A DNA stretch of 64,000 nt from Actinomadura formosensis NBRC 14204. Lineage in GTDB: Bacteria; Actinomycetota; Actinomycetes; Streptosporangiales; Streptosporangiaceae. This document shows positions 15,414 through 26,506 of the stretch, piece after piece (the first letter of the stretch is position 1; each line of letters starts with the position of its first letter). The translations under genes were made by a program, and so were the position numbers. The notes under the pieces were generated by a model, which was not told where the DNA came from, made no database searches, and was given only the letters and a program-made list of their open reading frames with translations. The stretch spans positions 27,845 through 91,844 of the forward strand of contig NZ_BCQQ01000007.1 of the NCBI RefSeq assembly GCF_001552155.1, written 5' to 3'.

Positions 15414-16631
15414 TCACGTCGGCCCGCCCGCGGCGGGCAGGTGGGCGACGACCTGGAACCCGCCCCCTGGGCGCGGCCGGGTGTCCACGGTCCCGCCCAA
15501 CAGTAGCGCCCGTTCCCGCATCCCCACGAGGCCGTGACCGCCCGCTCCGCCCCGGACGGCGTCCGATCCCGCCATGACGGCGGTGCCGTGACCGTCGTCG
15601 AGCACCTCGATCACGATCTCGCTCCTGTCGGTACCGAGCCGGACCTCGGTACGGGCACCGGGACCGGCGTGCTTGAGGACGTTCGTGAGCGCCTCCTGGA
15701 CGATGCGGTAGGCGAACAGGTCCACGCGTGCCGGAAGCGCGTCCGGCACCCCGTCCATCGCCAGCGCGACCTCCACGCCCGCCTCGCGGATCTGCTCGAC
15801 GAGCCTGGGTAGGTCCGCGAGGCCGGGTTGAGGGCCGAGTTCGTCAAGGTCGGTCTCCGGGCGAAGGACCCCGAGCAGGTGGCGCAGCTCGTCCAGCGCC
15901 TGGCGCCCCGCCTGCTCCACCGCTCCCATCGCCTGCAGCGCGCCGTCCAGGTCCTGCGCGGCCACGGCCTTGGCCGCGCCCGCCTGGATCGTCATGAGGC
16001 TCACCCGGTGGGCGACCACGTCGTGCAGTTCCCGGGCGATGCGGGTGCGCTCCTCGGCCAGGATCCGGCGGGCCTCCGCGGCCTGTTCGCGCAGCCGCTG
16101 GGCGGTGCGCTCCTTGCGCAGCCGGAAGCGGCGCCCGACGTACCACACCCCGAAGGCGAAGAGGCTGCCGAAGGTGGCGTGCACCTCCCACGAGACCGGA
16201 TCATCGAGGCAGTCGAGCTGGACCAGGGCGATGGCCGCGGCGATGCCCACCGGGCCCCACCGCTGCACGGTCTCGTACCGCCCCACGCTGTACAGGGCGA
16301 TGAACGCCACGAGCCCGCCCTGGTCCTCGTGGCGGACGACCATCACAGCCCAGGCGGCCAGGCCGACGCCGAGCACGATCAGGGGCGCGCGCCTGCGCCA
16401 GCACAGTCCCGCGGCGGCCACCACCGAGACCGGCAGGAAGACGAGCGAGATGTCGCCAGGGGGACGGATGAGAAGCGAATCACCGGGACCGTCCACCACG
16501 AACACCGTGACGAAGAGGGCGGCGAGCGCGAGGACGGCGTCCGCGGAGCGGGGCCAGCGGGTGAAGGGGTTCCAGCCCGTCCCCTGGGCGTTCCCGGGCG
16601 ACGTGCGGGACGGCGCCACCAGGCGGTTCAC
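15414..16631 (-). CDS. NarL-type sensor histidine kinase (HisKA_3)
   Basis: A 405-residue membrane sensor. Four to five hydrophobic helices occupy residues 25-160 with no large extracellular domain. A HisKA_3 dimerisation helix follows, with the phosphoacceptor His in RIARELHDVVAH. The HATPase domain has EALTNVLKHA (N box) and GGHGLVGMRERA (G2). I place the start at the GTG at 16631, preceded by GGGGGAG at good spacing; the frame stays open upstream but with no family similarity. It probably senses membrane or envelope stress and phosphorylates the adjacent regulator. Confidence 0.88.
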   Translation of the reverse strand: MNRLVAPSRTSPGNAQGTGWNPFTRWPRSADAVLALAALFVTVFVVDGPGDSLLIRPPGDISLVFLPVSVVAAAGLCWRRRAPLIVLGVGLAAWAVMVVRHEDQGGLVAFIALYSVGRYETVQRWGPVGIAAAIALVQLDCLDDPVSWEVHATFGSLFAFGVWYVGRRFRLRKERTAQRLREQAAEARRILAEERTRIARELHDVVAHRVSLMTIQAGAAKAVAAQDLDGALQAMGAVEQAGRQALDELRHLLGVLRPETDLDELGPQPGLADLPRLVEQIREAGVEVALAMDGVPDALPARVDLFAYRIVQEALTNVLKHAGPGARTEVRLGTDRSEIVIEVLDDGHGTAVMAGSDAVRGGAGGHGLVGMRERALLLGGTVDTRPRPGGGFQVVAHLPAAGGPT

Positions 16632-16973
16632 CGTCGCTCCCCCGGTGAATCGCCGCCCCACGGGGGACTGGCGCTCCGCGGTGATCCGGCGCTCTCCGGT
16701 GATCCACGCGATGAGGCGTCGCGGCTCGTCGGCTGGCACGGACTCACCGTAGATCAGGCCGGACCCGGGGTCATCCGCCCGCGGGCGGATGACCGTCTCC
16801 GCCGCGCGGCGGGCGAGCGTGCGCCGGCGGCCCCGCGCGGACCCGCCCGGCGAGGGACGACGGAACCGGTCCGCGGGCGGGCGACTTCGCCGGTCCCGGC
16901 GAGGACCGTTGAGCACGGGGCGTCGGCTTACGGCGCCCCGACATCCGAACCAGAGCACCGGGAGAGCACAGCC
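16632..16973. promoter_or_regulatory. Divergent promoter region between sensor kinase and MMPL exporter
   Basis: A 342-base gap with two-way promoter duty. It contains the perfect 22-bp palindrome at 16771-16792, and a short direct repeat in which GGTGATCC recurs around 16679-16705. GGGAGAG precedes the exporter GTG at 16974. No convincing consensus promoter is visible. Confidence 0.55.
16771..16792. promoter_or_regulatory. Perfect 22-bp palindrome, candidate response-regulator operator
   Basis: The left half is TCATCCGCCCG and the right half its exact reverse complement, with no spacer. The site is 140 bases upstream of the sensor kinase start and 182 upstream of the exporter start. NarL/LuxR-type regulators bind such dyads as dimers, so it is a candidate operator. 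The missing T-run and its position between divergent genes argue against a terminator. Confidence 0.55.
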
Positions 16974-19142
16974 GTGCATCGTCTTGTCCGCCGTATCGGC
17001 GCCGTCAGCGCCCGCAGACCCTGGACCGCCATCGGGGCGTGGCTGATCGCCGCGGCCATCGTCATCGGGTTCGCGGGCGCCTCCGGCGGCGCGTTCGTCG
17101 ACGACTTCATCGCCCCCGGCAGCCAGAGCGAGCGAGCGATGGACCTGCTGGAGAAGCGCTTCCCCGAAGCGGCCGGCGGCAGCGCGAGGGCGGTGTTCGC
17201 CGTACCCCGCGGACAGCGGCTGGAGGACCACCGGCCCGCCATCGACGCCGCGGTCGCGCGGATCACCCGCGTGGAGCACGTGGCCGGGGTCGCCGATCCG
17301 TTCACCGCGGGCACGGTGTCGCCCGACGGGCGCATCGGTTTCGCCGAGATCACCTTCGACCGTCCGGCCGCCGGGCTCGGCCCGAAGCCGATCGCCGAGA
17401 TCACCGACCTGCTCCGTCCCGCCCGGACGGCGGGCGTCACGGCCGAACTCGGCGGCGACGCGGCCTTCATCAACGCCGAGCCGGTGACGTCGGCGGCGGA
17501 CGCCGCCGGCCTGGTGGCCGCGCTCGTCGTGCTGCTCGTCGCGTTCGGGACGGTCGTGGCCGCGCTGGTCCCGATCACGCTCGCCCTGGTGACGGTCGCC
17601 GCGGGCCTCGGCGGTATCGCGCTGCTGGCCGGCGTGTCGGACGTCTCCAGCGCCGCGCCGACCATCGGCGCCGTGATCGGTCTCGGGGTCGGCATCGACT
17701 ACGCCCTGTTCATCATGTCCCGCTACCAGGAGAACCGCGCCACCGGCCAGGACAACTCCACCGCACTGGCCAACGCCATGGGATCAGCGGGCTCCGCCGT
17801 CCTGTTCGCCGGCGGCACCGTCGTCGTGGCGATGGCCGCCCTCCTGCTGACCGGGCTGGGCTTCCTGATCTCGGTAGGGCTCAGCGTCTCGCTGGTCGTG
17901 CTGTTCGCCGTGGGCACCGCCCTCACCCTGCTGCCGGCCCTGCTGTCGCTGCTCGGCGATCGCATCGACCGCGGACGGCTCGTACGCCGGCGGCGCCCCG
18001 TCAAGCAGGCGGGGGACACGGCGTGGTGGCGCTTCGCCCACCGCGTCTCCGGCCGGCCGTGGCCGTACCTGATCGCGGCGTCCGCGGTGCTGGTCGTGCT
18101 GGCGATCCCGGCTCTGTCGATGCGAACGGGATTCCCCGACGCCGGCGACGACTCGCCGAGCACCACGCACCGCCGGGCCTACGATCTGCTGGCCGAGGGC
18201 TTCGGCCCGGGCTTCAACGCACCGCTGCTCCTCGTCGTCGACCTGCGCGCCCCCGGTGTGAACGCCCAGGGCATCCCCGCGCTGTCGCAGCGCATCGCCG
18301 ACGACCCCGGCATCGCCACGATCGGGAGGCCGCAGGCGTCCCCAGCGGGGGACACGGTCGTGCTGCCCGCCGTCCCCACCACCGCGCCGGCGGATCCCAA
18401 GACCTCCGAGACCCTCGGACGCGTCCGCGGCCTCGCCCCCGCCAACGTCTCGGTGTCCGGCCTGACCGCCATGACCGACGACCTCACCAGGCAGCTCTCC
18501 GACACCCTGCCGACCTTCGTCACGGCGATCCTGATCGCGTCGTTCCTGCTGCTCATGGTGGTGTTCCGGTCCATCGCGGTACCGCTGAAGGCCGCCGGGA
18601 TGAACCTGCTGTCGATCGGTGCCGCGTACGGCGTCGTGGTCGCCGTGTTCCAGTGGGGGTGGCTGAAGGATCTGTTCGGCCTGGACGGGACGTACCTGAT
18701 CGCCTCCCCGCTGCCCACGATCTTCTTCGCGATCCTCTTCGGGCTGTCCATGGACTATGAGGTGTTCCTGCTCTCCCGCATCCGCGAGGAGTACGAGGCC
18801 ACGGGCGACACCGCCGAGTCGGTGGCTCGCGGCATGGCGGGCAGCGGCCGCGTGATCACCTCTGCCGCGCTGATCATGACGGTGGTGTTCCTCAGTCTCG
18901 TCGCCAACGCCTCGCCGCTCGTCAGAATGCTGGGCCTGGGGCTGACCACGGCGATCGTCCTCGACGCGACGATCGTACGAATGGTGCTGGTCCCGGCGGC
19001 CATGGCCCTGATGGGCCGGATGAACTGGTGGCTCCCACGCTGGCTCGACCACCGGCTGCCTCACCTGAGCATCGAGCAAGCCGACGGCGTCCCGCACAAT
19101 CCGCGGCCGGTATCCGCCGTAACCACGAATGGCCGCACCTGA
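16974..19142 (+). CDS. MMPL-family (RND superfamily) membrane exporter
   Basis: A 722-residue transporter with two MMPL repeats. Each has one helix, an extracytoplasmic loop, and five or six helices. The family motifs are GLGVGIDYALFIMSR at about residue 238 and FGLSMDYEVFLLSR at about 590, where paired Asp-Tyr residues lie in the proton relay. Homologues export lipids, antibiotics or siderophores. It starts with GTG after GGGAGAG. The divergent two-component system probably controls it. The substrate is unknown. Confidence 0.9.
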   Translation: MHRLVRRIGAVSARRPWTAIGAWLIAAAIVIGFAGASGGAFVDDFIAPGSQSERAMDLLEKRFPEAAGGSARAVFAVPRGQRLEDHRPAIDAAVARITRVEHVAGVADPFTAGTVSPDGRIGFAEITFDRPAAGLGPKPIAEITDLLRPARTAGVTAELGGDAAFINAEPVTSAADAAGLVAALVVLLVAFGTVVAALVPITLALVTVAAGLGGIALLAGVSDVSSAAPTIGAVIGLGVGIDYALFIMSRYQENRATGQDNSTALANAMGSAGSAVLFAGGTVVVAMAALLLTGLGFLISVGLSVSLVVLFAVGTALTLLPALLSLLGDRIDRGRLVRRRRPVKQAGDTAWWRFAHRVSGRPWPYLIAASAVLVVLAIPALSMRTGFPDAGDDSPSTTHRRAYDLLAEGFGPGFNAPLLLVVDLRAPGVNAQGIPALSQRIADDPGIATIGRPQASPAGDTVVLPAVPTTAPADPKTSETLGRVRGLAPANVSVSGLTAMTDDLTRQLSDTLPTFVTAILIASFLLLMVVFRSIAVPLKAAGMNLLSIGAAYGVVVAVFQWGWLKDLFGLDGTYLIASPLPTIFFAILFGLSMDYEVFLLSRIREEYEATGDTAESVARGMAGSGRVITSAALIMTVVFLSLVANASPLVRMLGLGLTTAIVLDATIVRMVLVPAAMALMGRMNWWLPRWLDHRLPHLSIEQADGVPHNPRPVSAVTTNGRT

Positions 19143-19149
19143 CCCGTCC

Positions 19150-19206
19150 AAGCGCGCCGGCCGCTTCGGCCTCACCGTCACGGCAGAAGCGGAGGCGGGG
19201 CTCTGA
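19150..19206 (+). pseudogene. Fragment resembling methyltransferase C-terminus
   Basis: A short open stretch reads KRAGRFGLTVTAEAEAGL then stop. It resembles the C-terminal remnant RERFGLTVTSGAEAVWL of the broken methyltransferase at 21293-21451. There is no start or upstream part. It is probably a relic of a second copy, although 18 residues is little evidence. The remaining gap to 19290 holds nothing I recognise. Confidence 0.4.
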
Positions 19207-19290
19207 TCCTTGGACACCGGCACAGCGATCCCGCCCGCGGCTGCGACCACTTCCAATCGTCCAGCGGAGACGTTCACCTGGTCATCGCGG

Positions 19291-20508
19291 CTACGGAGTT
19301 TGCGGCGACCGAGGGGGCGGGCGGTGGGGGCAGTACTCGGCGGTCACGGCCTGGGCGGTGAGCTGGACCTGGTTGACGGCGTCGGTGGTGAAGACGAACG
19401 ACATCGTGTGCCGTCCGTCGCGCGTGCCGCCCGTCCAGGTCTCCCAGCCGTCCAGGGTTCCGCCGTTGCCGTACACCTTCACGCCGCAGGGCGGTGTGGC
19501 GATGACCGTCCCGAGGCCGTAGCGGAACATGTCGCTGCCGGGATAGGGCTGCGACCCCGGGACGGGACGGAGCATCGCGCGCAGCAGCCGTCCGGGCAGC
19601 AACCGTCCGGCCAGCAAGGCGGAGTCGAACCGGTTGAGATCGCCGGCCGTGGAGATCATGTCGCCTGAGGCGCGGGCGAAGGTGGTGTTGACCTCGGTGG
19701 TGTCCTTAAGCCGCGCCGGGTCGCCGTTCGCCGGTGTGTACGCGCTCAGGTGCGGGCCGCGGATCCGCGGGTTCGTGCCGGGAAAGTAGGTGCCGCGCAG
19801 GTGGAGCGGCCGGATGATCCGCTTCGTGATCTCGTGCACGTACGTCCGGCCGGTGACGCTTTCGATGATCATACCGAGCAGCGCGTAGTCGGTGTCGGAG
19901 TACCGCCAGGAGGTGCCGGGCGGAAAGTCGGGCGGGTACTCCAGGCCCGCCTCGGCCAGTTCCCGCAGCGTGAAGTCGTGCCGTGGGTCTGTTACGGCGA
20001 TCTCCTCGATGCGGGGGTTGCGCGTGTAGTCGGCGATCCCGCTGGTGTGGTTGAGCAGCATGCGCACCGTGATCTTGTCGCCCCGGTACCCGTTGCCCTG
20101 GACGACACCGGGGATCACCTGATCGACGGTGTCGTCGAGGCGCAGCCGCCGCTCGGCGACGAGCTGGAGGATCACGGTCGACACGAACGTCTTGGTGATG
20201 CTGCCGACCCGGAATCTCATGTCCGCCCGTGGTGGCCGCCGGGTCGTGAGGTCGGCGACTCCGCTGGACAGGTTCAGGACGCGGCGAGGCGTGCGCGATT
20301 GGGCGAGCGCCCCCGGAGCGCCCTGCCGTACGGCCTCGTCCAGGACGCCTTGGAGGGCCTTCCCCGCCCTGTCGCCACCGGCCTCGCGCGCCCGTTGCGC
20401 GGCCGTCGCCGTGCCTCCGGCGATGTTCACCCCGGCGGCGAGAACCACGACCGCGAAGGCGGCACCCCAGGCCGCCGGACCACCCATGAGCGCTTTCCTG
20501 ATCAACAT
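19291..20508 (-). CDS. Serine hydrolase, beta-lactamase/D-Ala-D-Ala carboxypeptidase family (class C-like)
   Basis: A 405-residue secreted or membrane-anchored protein. The N-terminal hydrophobic segment covers residues 10-35, then a class C beta-lactamase fold with the nucleophile motif SITK in RVGSITKTF and the second motif YSDTDY (Tyr kept, third position Asp in place of the usual Asn). Near the C-terminus, VYGNGGTLDG stands at the KTG/HxG position. It most likely acts as an esterase or DD-peptidase on the wall rather than as a resistance enzyme. It is transcribed away from the broken methyltransferase gene. Substrate unknown. Confidence 0.85.
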   Translation of the reverse strand: MLIRKALMGGPAAWGAAFAVVVLAAGVNIAGGTATAAQRAREAGGDRAGKALQGVLDEAVRQGAPGALAQSRTPRRVLNLSSGVADLTTRRPPRADMRFRVGSITKTFVSTVILQLVAERRLRLDDTVDQVIPGVVQGNGYRGDKITVRMLLNHTSGIADYTRNPRIEEIAVTDPRHDFTLRELAEAGLEYPPDFPPGTSWRYSDTDYALLGMIIESVTGRTYVHEITKRIIRPLHLRGTYFPGTNPRIRGPHLSAYTPANGDPARLKDTTEVNTTFARASGDMISTAGDLNRFDSALLAGRLLPGRLLRAMLRPVPGSQPYPGSDMFRYGLGTVIATPPCGVKVYGNGGTLDGWETWTGGTRDGRHTMSFVFTTDAVNQVQLTAQAVTAEYCPHRPPPRSPQTP

Positions 20509-20573
20509 ACCGTCACTCTAGGTGAGCATCTGGTAGCAATATGTCTTCAAAACGAGAAGGGAGAGTAATCCGG

Positions 20574-21451
20574 GTGGACACCGACCTGCCGAGGACCGGA
20601 CAAGGACGGCAAGTGAGGGAAATAGCCACGATGGAGGACGTCATACGGCGCCTGGACGCGCTGGTCGCACGCTTGTCCGCTGCCGGGTGGTTGACCCAGG
20701 GGCGGGTCAAGGCGGCGTTGTATGACGTCCCCCGGCACGTCTTCGTCCCGCCGGTCGCGTGGACCGGGGAAGGCGATCGGGTGGACAGGAATACCTCTCC
20801 CGAGCGCTGGCTTGATCTGGCTTACGGGGACGACGCGATCATTACGCAGGTCGATGACGGGCAGACCGATGTCGCCGCCGGGGACGGGCGCTTCACCTCC
20901 TCTTGTTCGGCGCCGAGCACCGTGGTGTCCCTGCTGGAGTTGCTCGACATCGAGGCGGGGCACCGGGTGCTGGACGTCGGCACCGGAACCGGGTGGACGG
21001 CCGCCCTGCTCTCCCGGATGGTCGGCGCGGAGAACGTGACCAGCGTGGAGATCGATCCGCAGGTATCGGCGCGGGCCGCGGAGAACCTGAAGACCGCGGG
21101 GCTGTCTCCCCGGCTGGTCGTGGGTGATGGCGCGGAGGAACGGGAAGGGTTCTTCGATCGCGTCCACGCCACGTGCGGGGTGTCGCACGTCCCCTACGCG
21201 TGGGTGCGGCAGACGCGGCCGGGTGGGGTCATCGTGACGCCGTACGCTCCTGGGTTCGCGTCCGCTCATGAACTGCGGCAGGGGACCGGAATCTGTGGGA
21301 GGAAGCCGTCGCGGCCTACTTCTGGTGGGTAGGGCGTGGCAGTCCCGGTCGCGAGCGCTTCGGGCTCACCGTCACGTCGGGGGCGGAGGCCGTGTGGCTC
21401 GGCTCCCCGGCCGATCCGATCGGTCCCGCGCGGCGTCCCGGACCGGTGTGA
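20574..21451 (+). pseudogene. Broken PCMT-like O-methyltransferase (internal deletion and frameshift)
   Basis: The 5' part (20574 to about 21287) encodes the N-terminal two thirds of a protein-L-isoaspartate methyltransferase-like enzyme. It has RHVFVPP, the SAM-binding VLDVGTGTGWTAALL, and the GGVIVTPYAPGF strand. The 3' part (21293-21451), in a frame shifted by two, encodes the family C-terminal segment LWEEAVAAYFWWVGRG and then RFGLTVTSGAEAVWL. The region normally between them, more than 100 residues in my recollection of the family, is missing. A deletion therefore fused the two parts out of frame. The GTG at 20574 has AAGGGAG upstream. A truncated protein ending at 21332 could still be made, but it lacks the C-terminal domain. 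Confidence 0.75.
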
Positions 21452-21570
21452 GATATGCCCGTAATGGGACGGGACCTTCGGCCCTTGTTCCTCAAGTGGC
21501 GCCACGTTTCTGGTGGAAAAGAGACGGCCGCGCGGCGACCGCGTCCCCCACCCCGCCGAGCACCCCCGCA

Positions 21571-21640
21571 GAGGGCAGGGCTGCCTCCCCTGCTGGTCGT
21601 GGGCGGCGGCGCGGAGGAGCGGAGGGCGGGTGGCTTGATC
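21571..21640 (+). repeat. Degenerate second copy of a methyltransferase segment
   Basis: Bases around 21574-21620 closely match 21107-21153 of the broken methyltransferase gene. Both run GGGCTG, C/T, CTCCCC, then GCTGGTCGTGGG, and GCGGAGGA before CGG. The match is in the strand that encodes the LVVGDGAEE segment, but the surrounding reading frame is lost. It looks like a relic of a duplicated gene. The rest of the 21452-21749 gap has no recognised gene, and an A/T-rich stretch at 21700-21725 may hold the promoter of the Fur gene that follows. Confidence 0.55.
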
Positions 21641-21749
21641 CATCGTCCGGCCCGGTGAATCCGGGTGCCGGGGAAGCGGGCAGATGGGACGGCTCGACTA
21701 CACTTTTATTATTCGTTGCCGTAATCATGCGCGCTTAGGGGTGGGGGTC

Positions 21750-22169
21750 ATGACCGCGTCGCAGAGCACCGCCGAGGAGTTGCGCGGTGTCGGGCTGCGG
21801 GTGACGGCCGCCCGCGTCGCTCTGCTGGAGACCGTCCGGCACGGTGACCATCTTGAGGTCGAGGCGATCGCCAACGGGGTGCGCGATCGGGTGGGTCACA
21901 TCTCGCTTCAGGCGGTGTACGAGGCGTTGCACGCGCTCACGGCGGCGGGGCTCGTGCGGCGTATCGAACCGGGCGACAGTCCGGCGCGGTTCGAGGGACG
22001 TGTCGGCGACAACCACCATCATCTGGTGTGCCGCAAGTGCGGTGCGATGAAGGACGTCGACTGCGTCGTGGGGCACGCGCCCTGCCTGGAGCCGGTGGAC
22101 GAGGCCGGTTACCTGGTCGATGAGGCCGAGGTCACGTTCTGGGGGCTGTGCCCGCAGTGCCGTCCGTGA
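21750..22169 (+). CDS. Fur-family regulator (second copy beside katG)
   Basis: A 139-residue Fur-family repressor. The winged-helix domain is at 8-85 (RVTAARVALLETV, ISLQAVYEALHAL). The C-terminal metal domain shows NHHHLVCRKCG and a final CPQC, so both Cys pairs of the structural zinc site are present. It resembles FurA/CatR-type peroxide sensors. It is convergent with katG and 48 bases from katG's 3' end. The ATG at 21750 follows GGGGG. It is a paralogue of the FurA encoded at the other end of katG and shares many residues, including the VDEAEV and FWGLCP region. Confidence 0.88.
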   Translation: MTASQSTAEELRGVGLRVTAARVALLETVRHGDHLEVEAIANGVRDRVGHISLQAVYEALHALTAAGLVRRIEPGDSPARFEGRVGDNHHHLVCRKCGAMKDVDCVVGHAPCLEPVDEAGYLVDEAEVTFWGLCPQCRP

Positions 22170-22217
22170 GGGACGGCGTCCGGGCCGGCCCGGAGTGAGC
22201 CGGCCCGGACGGAGCGG

Positions 22218-24467
<2,250 letters not shown>

Positions 24468-24905
24468 TCAGGTGGAACAGCCGGGGCACAGGCCCCAGTA
24501 GACGACCTCGGCCTCGTCGATCGAGAAGCCTCGATCGTCGGACGCGGTCAGGCAGGGGGCTTCGCCGGTGGCGCAGTCGACGTCGGCGATGACGCCGCAC
24601 GACCGGCACACGACGTGGTGGTGGTTGTCTCCGGTCCGGGACTCGTAGCGGGCCACGGACCCGGACGGCTGGATGCGCCGCACCAGACCCGCCGCCGCCA
24701 GCACGCGCAGCGAGTCGTACACGGCCTGGTGGGACACCTTCGGCAGGTGCCCGCGCACGGCCCGGATGATCGAGTCCGTGTCCGCGTGCGGATGCGCGTG
24801 CACCGCGCTCAGCACCGCGACCCGCGGACGGGTCACCCGCAAAGCGGCCCCGCGCAGCATCTCCCGGAACTCCATGGGCGTCGCCACGCAGACAGAGTCG
24901 CCCAT
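24468..24905 (-). CDS. furA: FurA peroxide-sensing repressor
   Basis: A 145-residue Fur-family protein, first gene of furA-katG. The DNA-binding domain reads ALRVTRPRVAVLSAV and VSHQAVYDSLRVL; the metal site is NHHHVVCRSCG with a CPGC tail. In actinomycetes FurA represses its own operon and is released by peroxide. The ATG at 24905 directly abuts the candidate operator, so the transcript would be leaderless or nearly so; GTG at 24893 or ATG at 24875 are alternatives. Paralogue of the Fur gene at 21750. Confidence 0.92.
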   Translation of the reverse strand: MGDSVCVATPMEFREMLRGAALRVTRPRVAVLSAVHAHPHADTDSIIRAVRGHLPKVSHQAVYDSLRVLAAAGLVRRIQPSGSVARYESRTGDNHHHVVCRSCGVIADVDCATGEAPCLTASDDRGFSIDEAEVVYWGLCPGCST

Positions 24906-24907
24906 TT

Positions 24908-24924
24908 TCTTGAATCAGTCAAGA
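24908..24924 (-). promoter_or_regulatory. Candidate FurA box upstream of furA-katG
   Basis: On the minus strand the sequence reads TCTTGACTGATTCAAGA, an inverted repeat with 6-bp arms, TCTTGA and TCAAGA, around CTGAT. It is A/T-rich in a very GC-rich region and sits immediately before the furA ATG. From memory it closely resembles the mycobacterial furA operator region, which supports FurA autoregulation of this operon. A second A/T-rich patch follows at 24925-24930. Confidence 0.7.
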
Positions 24925-25068
24925 TAAAGAGAGTCCCAAGTCTGAGCCGGGCGACGAGGCCCGTCCCGGCGGGCGACGCGTCCTGCCGGTGCGTGACCCC
25001 GACTCCGGTGAAAGACCTCCTTTCGCAGGAAGGAGGTGCAAATTGGGGCGTTTCACTAGGATGCTCCC

Positions 25069-26313
25069 GTGCGCGAAGATCAGAAGGTCCTGGACGACGG
25101 CGTGCTGACCGCGCCCCCGCTCCCGGCGGACGACGGGCCGCTCGACGAGCCGCTCGCCGGCCCGGCGAGCGAGGACGACCCCGCCGAACCGGCCGGAAAG
25201 CGCAACCCGGTCCCCGCGGCCGATCCCGCCCCGGTGCGCGCGTTCGGGCAGGACGTCGAGCGCCTCACCGGGCTGGTGACGCAGCTCGCCACGCTCGCCG
25301 CGACGCTGGGCGACCGGCTGGACGGCGAGGTCCGCGGCGCCCTGGACAGCGCCGAGCAGGCATTGGCCGAGGCGCGCGGTGCGCGGGAGCGGTCCACCGA
25401 GGCGGACGCGCGGGCCGAGGAGGCCGAGACCCGCGCCGAGGCGGCCCGGCAGGAGGCGGCCAAGGCGCGCGAAGAGCTGGAGAAGGGGCTCGCCACCGCG
25501 AAGGCGAGCGTCGCCGCGGCGCAGGAGAGCGAGGCCAACGCGTGGAAGGAGGCCGGCGCCCACCAGCAGGCCCGTGCCACGGCCGCGAACGAGGCCGCCC
25601 ACGCCGAAGGGCTCCGCAAGCGCGCCGAGATGGCCTGGGGCACCGAGCACCAGGCCCGCAACGACGCCGAGCGGGAACGCGACGACCTCGCGGTGCGGCT
25701 GTCCGCCGAGCAGAGCGCGCTGGCCGCCGCCCGCTCCGATCTCGCGGACGTGAAGTCCGAGCTGGCGGAGGCCCGGTCCCGGCTGGATGACGCCGCCGAG
25801 GCCGAGCGGCGGCTGCGGGCCGAGCTGAGCGTCGTCCAGGGCGAGGTCGCGGGGCTGACCGTGGAGCGGAACGCCGCCGCGGCCAGGGCCGAGGAGTACA
25901 TCGAACGCGCCAAGCGCGCCGAGCAGCTCGCCGACTCCGCGGAGGACCGCATCCTCGCCGCGATGACGCGCGCCGACCGGGCCGAGCAGCGCGCGGACGA
26001 CGCCGAGGTCCGCATCAACCGGGACGCCGCCACCGTCCGCGCCCTGCAGGACACCGTCCGCTCGGCGCTGGACCTGCCGTCCGTCGAGGACCTCGGCGAG
26101 GGCCGCCGCGGGATCCGGGTCGGCGAGACCGGCTCGGTGATCACCCAGCCCGGCGGGCTGATCGGTGTCGAGCAGATGCCCGACTTCATGGACGGTGAGC
26201 TGGCCGCCCGGTTCGCCCGCGCGCTGCTGGCCGTCCGCGTCCACCAGGCGACCCGGCGCGCCGTCCCGGACGAGCCCGTCGAAGAGGCCACGGACGTCTC
26301 CTTCGAGGCGTAG
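25069..26313 (+). CDS. Large Ala/Glu-rich coiled-coil protein of unknown function
   Basis: A 414-residue protein, highly charged, with no signal or membrane segment. Residues 1-60 are Pro/Asp-rich and probably disordered. Residues 60-335 are almost unbroken heptad-type Ala/Glu/Arg/Leu coiled coil, and the last 80 residues form a small globular end (GEGRRGIRVGETGSVI). Such proteins can be cytoskeletal or scaffolding elements; no family is recognised. The GTG start has no strong ribosome site. A TAGGAT box at 25057-25062 would put the transcript start at the GTG, suggesting a leaderless message. Confidence 0.72.
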   Translation: MREDQKVLDDGVLTAPPLPADDGPLDEPLAGPASEDDPAEPAGKRNPVPAADPAPVRAFGQDVERLTGLVTQLATLAATLGDRLDGEVRGALDSAEQALAEARGARERSTEADARAEEAETRAEAARQEAAKAREELEKGLATAKASVAAAQESEANAWKEAGAHQQARATAANEAAHAEGLRKRAEMAWGTEHQARNDAERERDDLAVRLSAEQSALAAARSDLADVKSELAEARSRLDDAAEAERRLRAELSVVQGEVAGLTVERNAAAARAEEYIERAKRAEQLADSAEDRILAAMTRADRAEQRADDAEVRINRDAATVRALQDTVRSALDLPSVEDLGEGRRGIRVGETGSVITQPGGLIGVEQMPDFMDGELAARFARALLAVRVHQATRRAVPDEPVEEATDVSFEA

Positions 26314-26506
26314 GGGATTCATCGGCGCGGGGGCCGTCTCCGCTGGTCCTCGCGGTGAGCCGGAAAAACACCCGTTTTATATGCCTCGGTGGCATCTTCC
26401 GGCACCGCTGTCCCGGAAAGGCCAAGATCAATGCACGCATCGCATTGCCCATTACTCAGCGCAGGTGAATGATTGCGGTGCGCTTCCGAATTCAAGTGGT
26501 GATGCA

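Noticed and set aside
15828..16973. N-terminal extension of the MMPL exporter
   Set aside because: The frame is open far upstream, but it is antisense to the sensor kinase and has no family similarity. The GTG at 16974 has a ribosome site.
21452..21749. A small gene upstream of the second Fur
   Set aside because: Several short frames exist but none has a ribosome site or family similarity; part is a methyltransferase relic.
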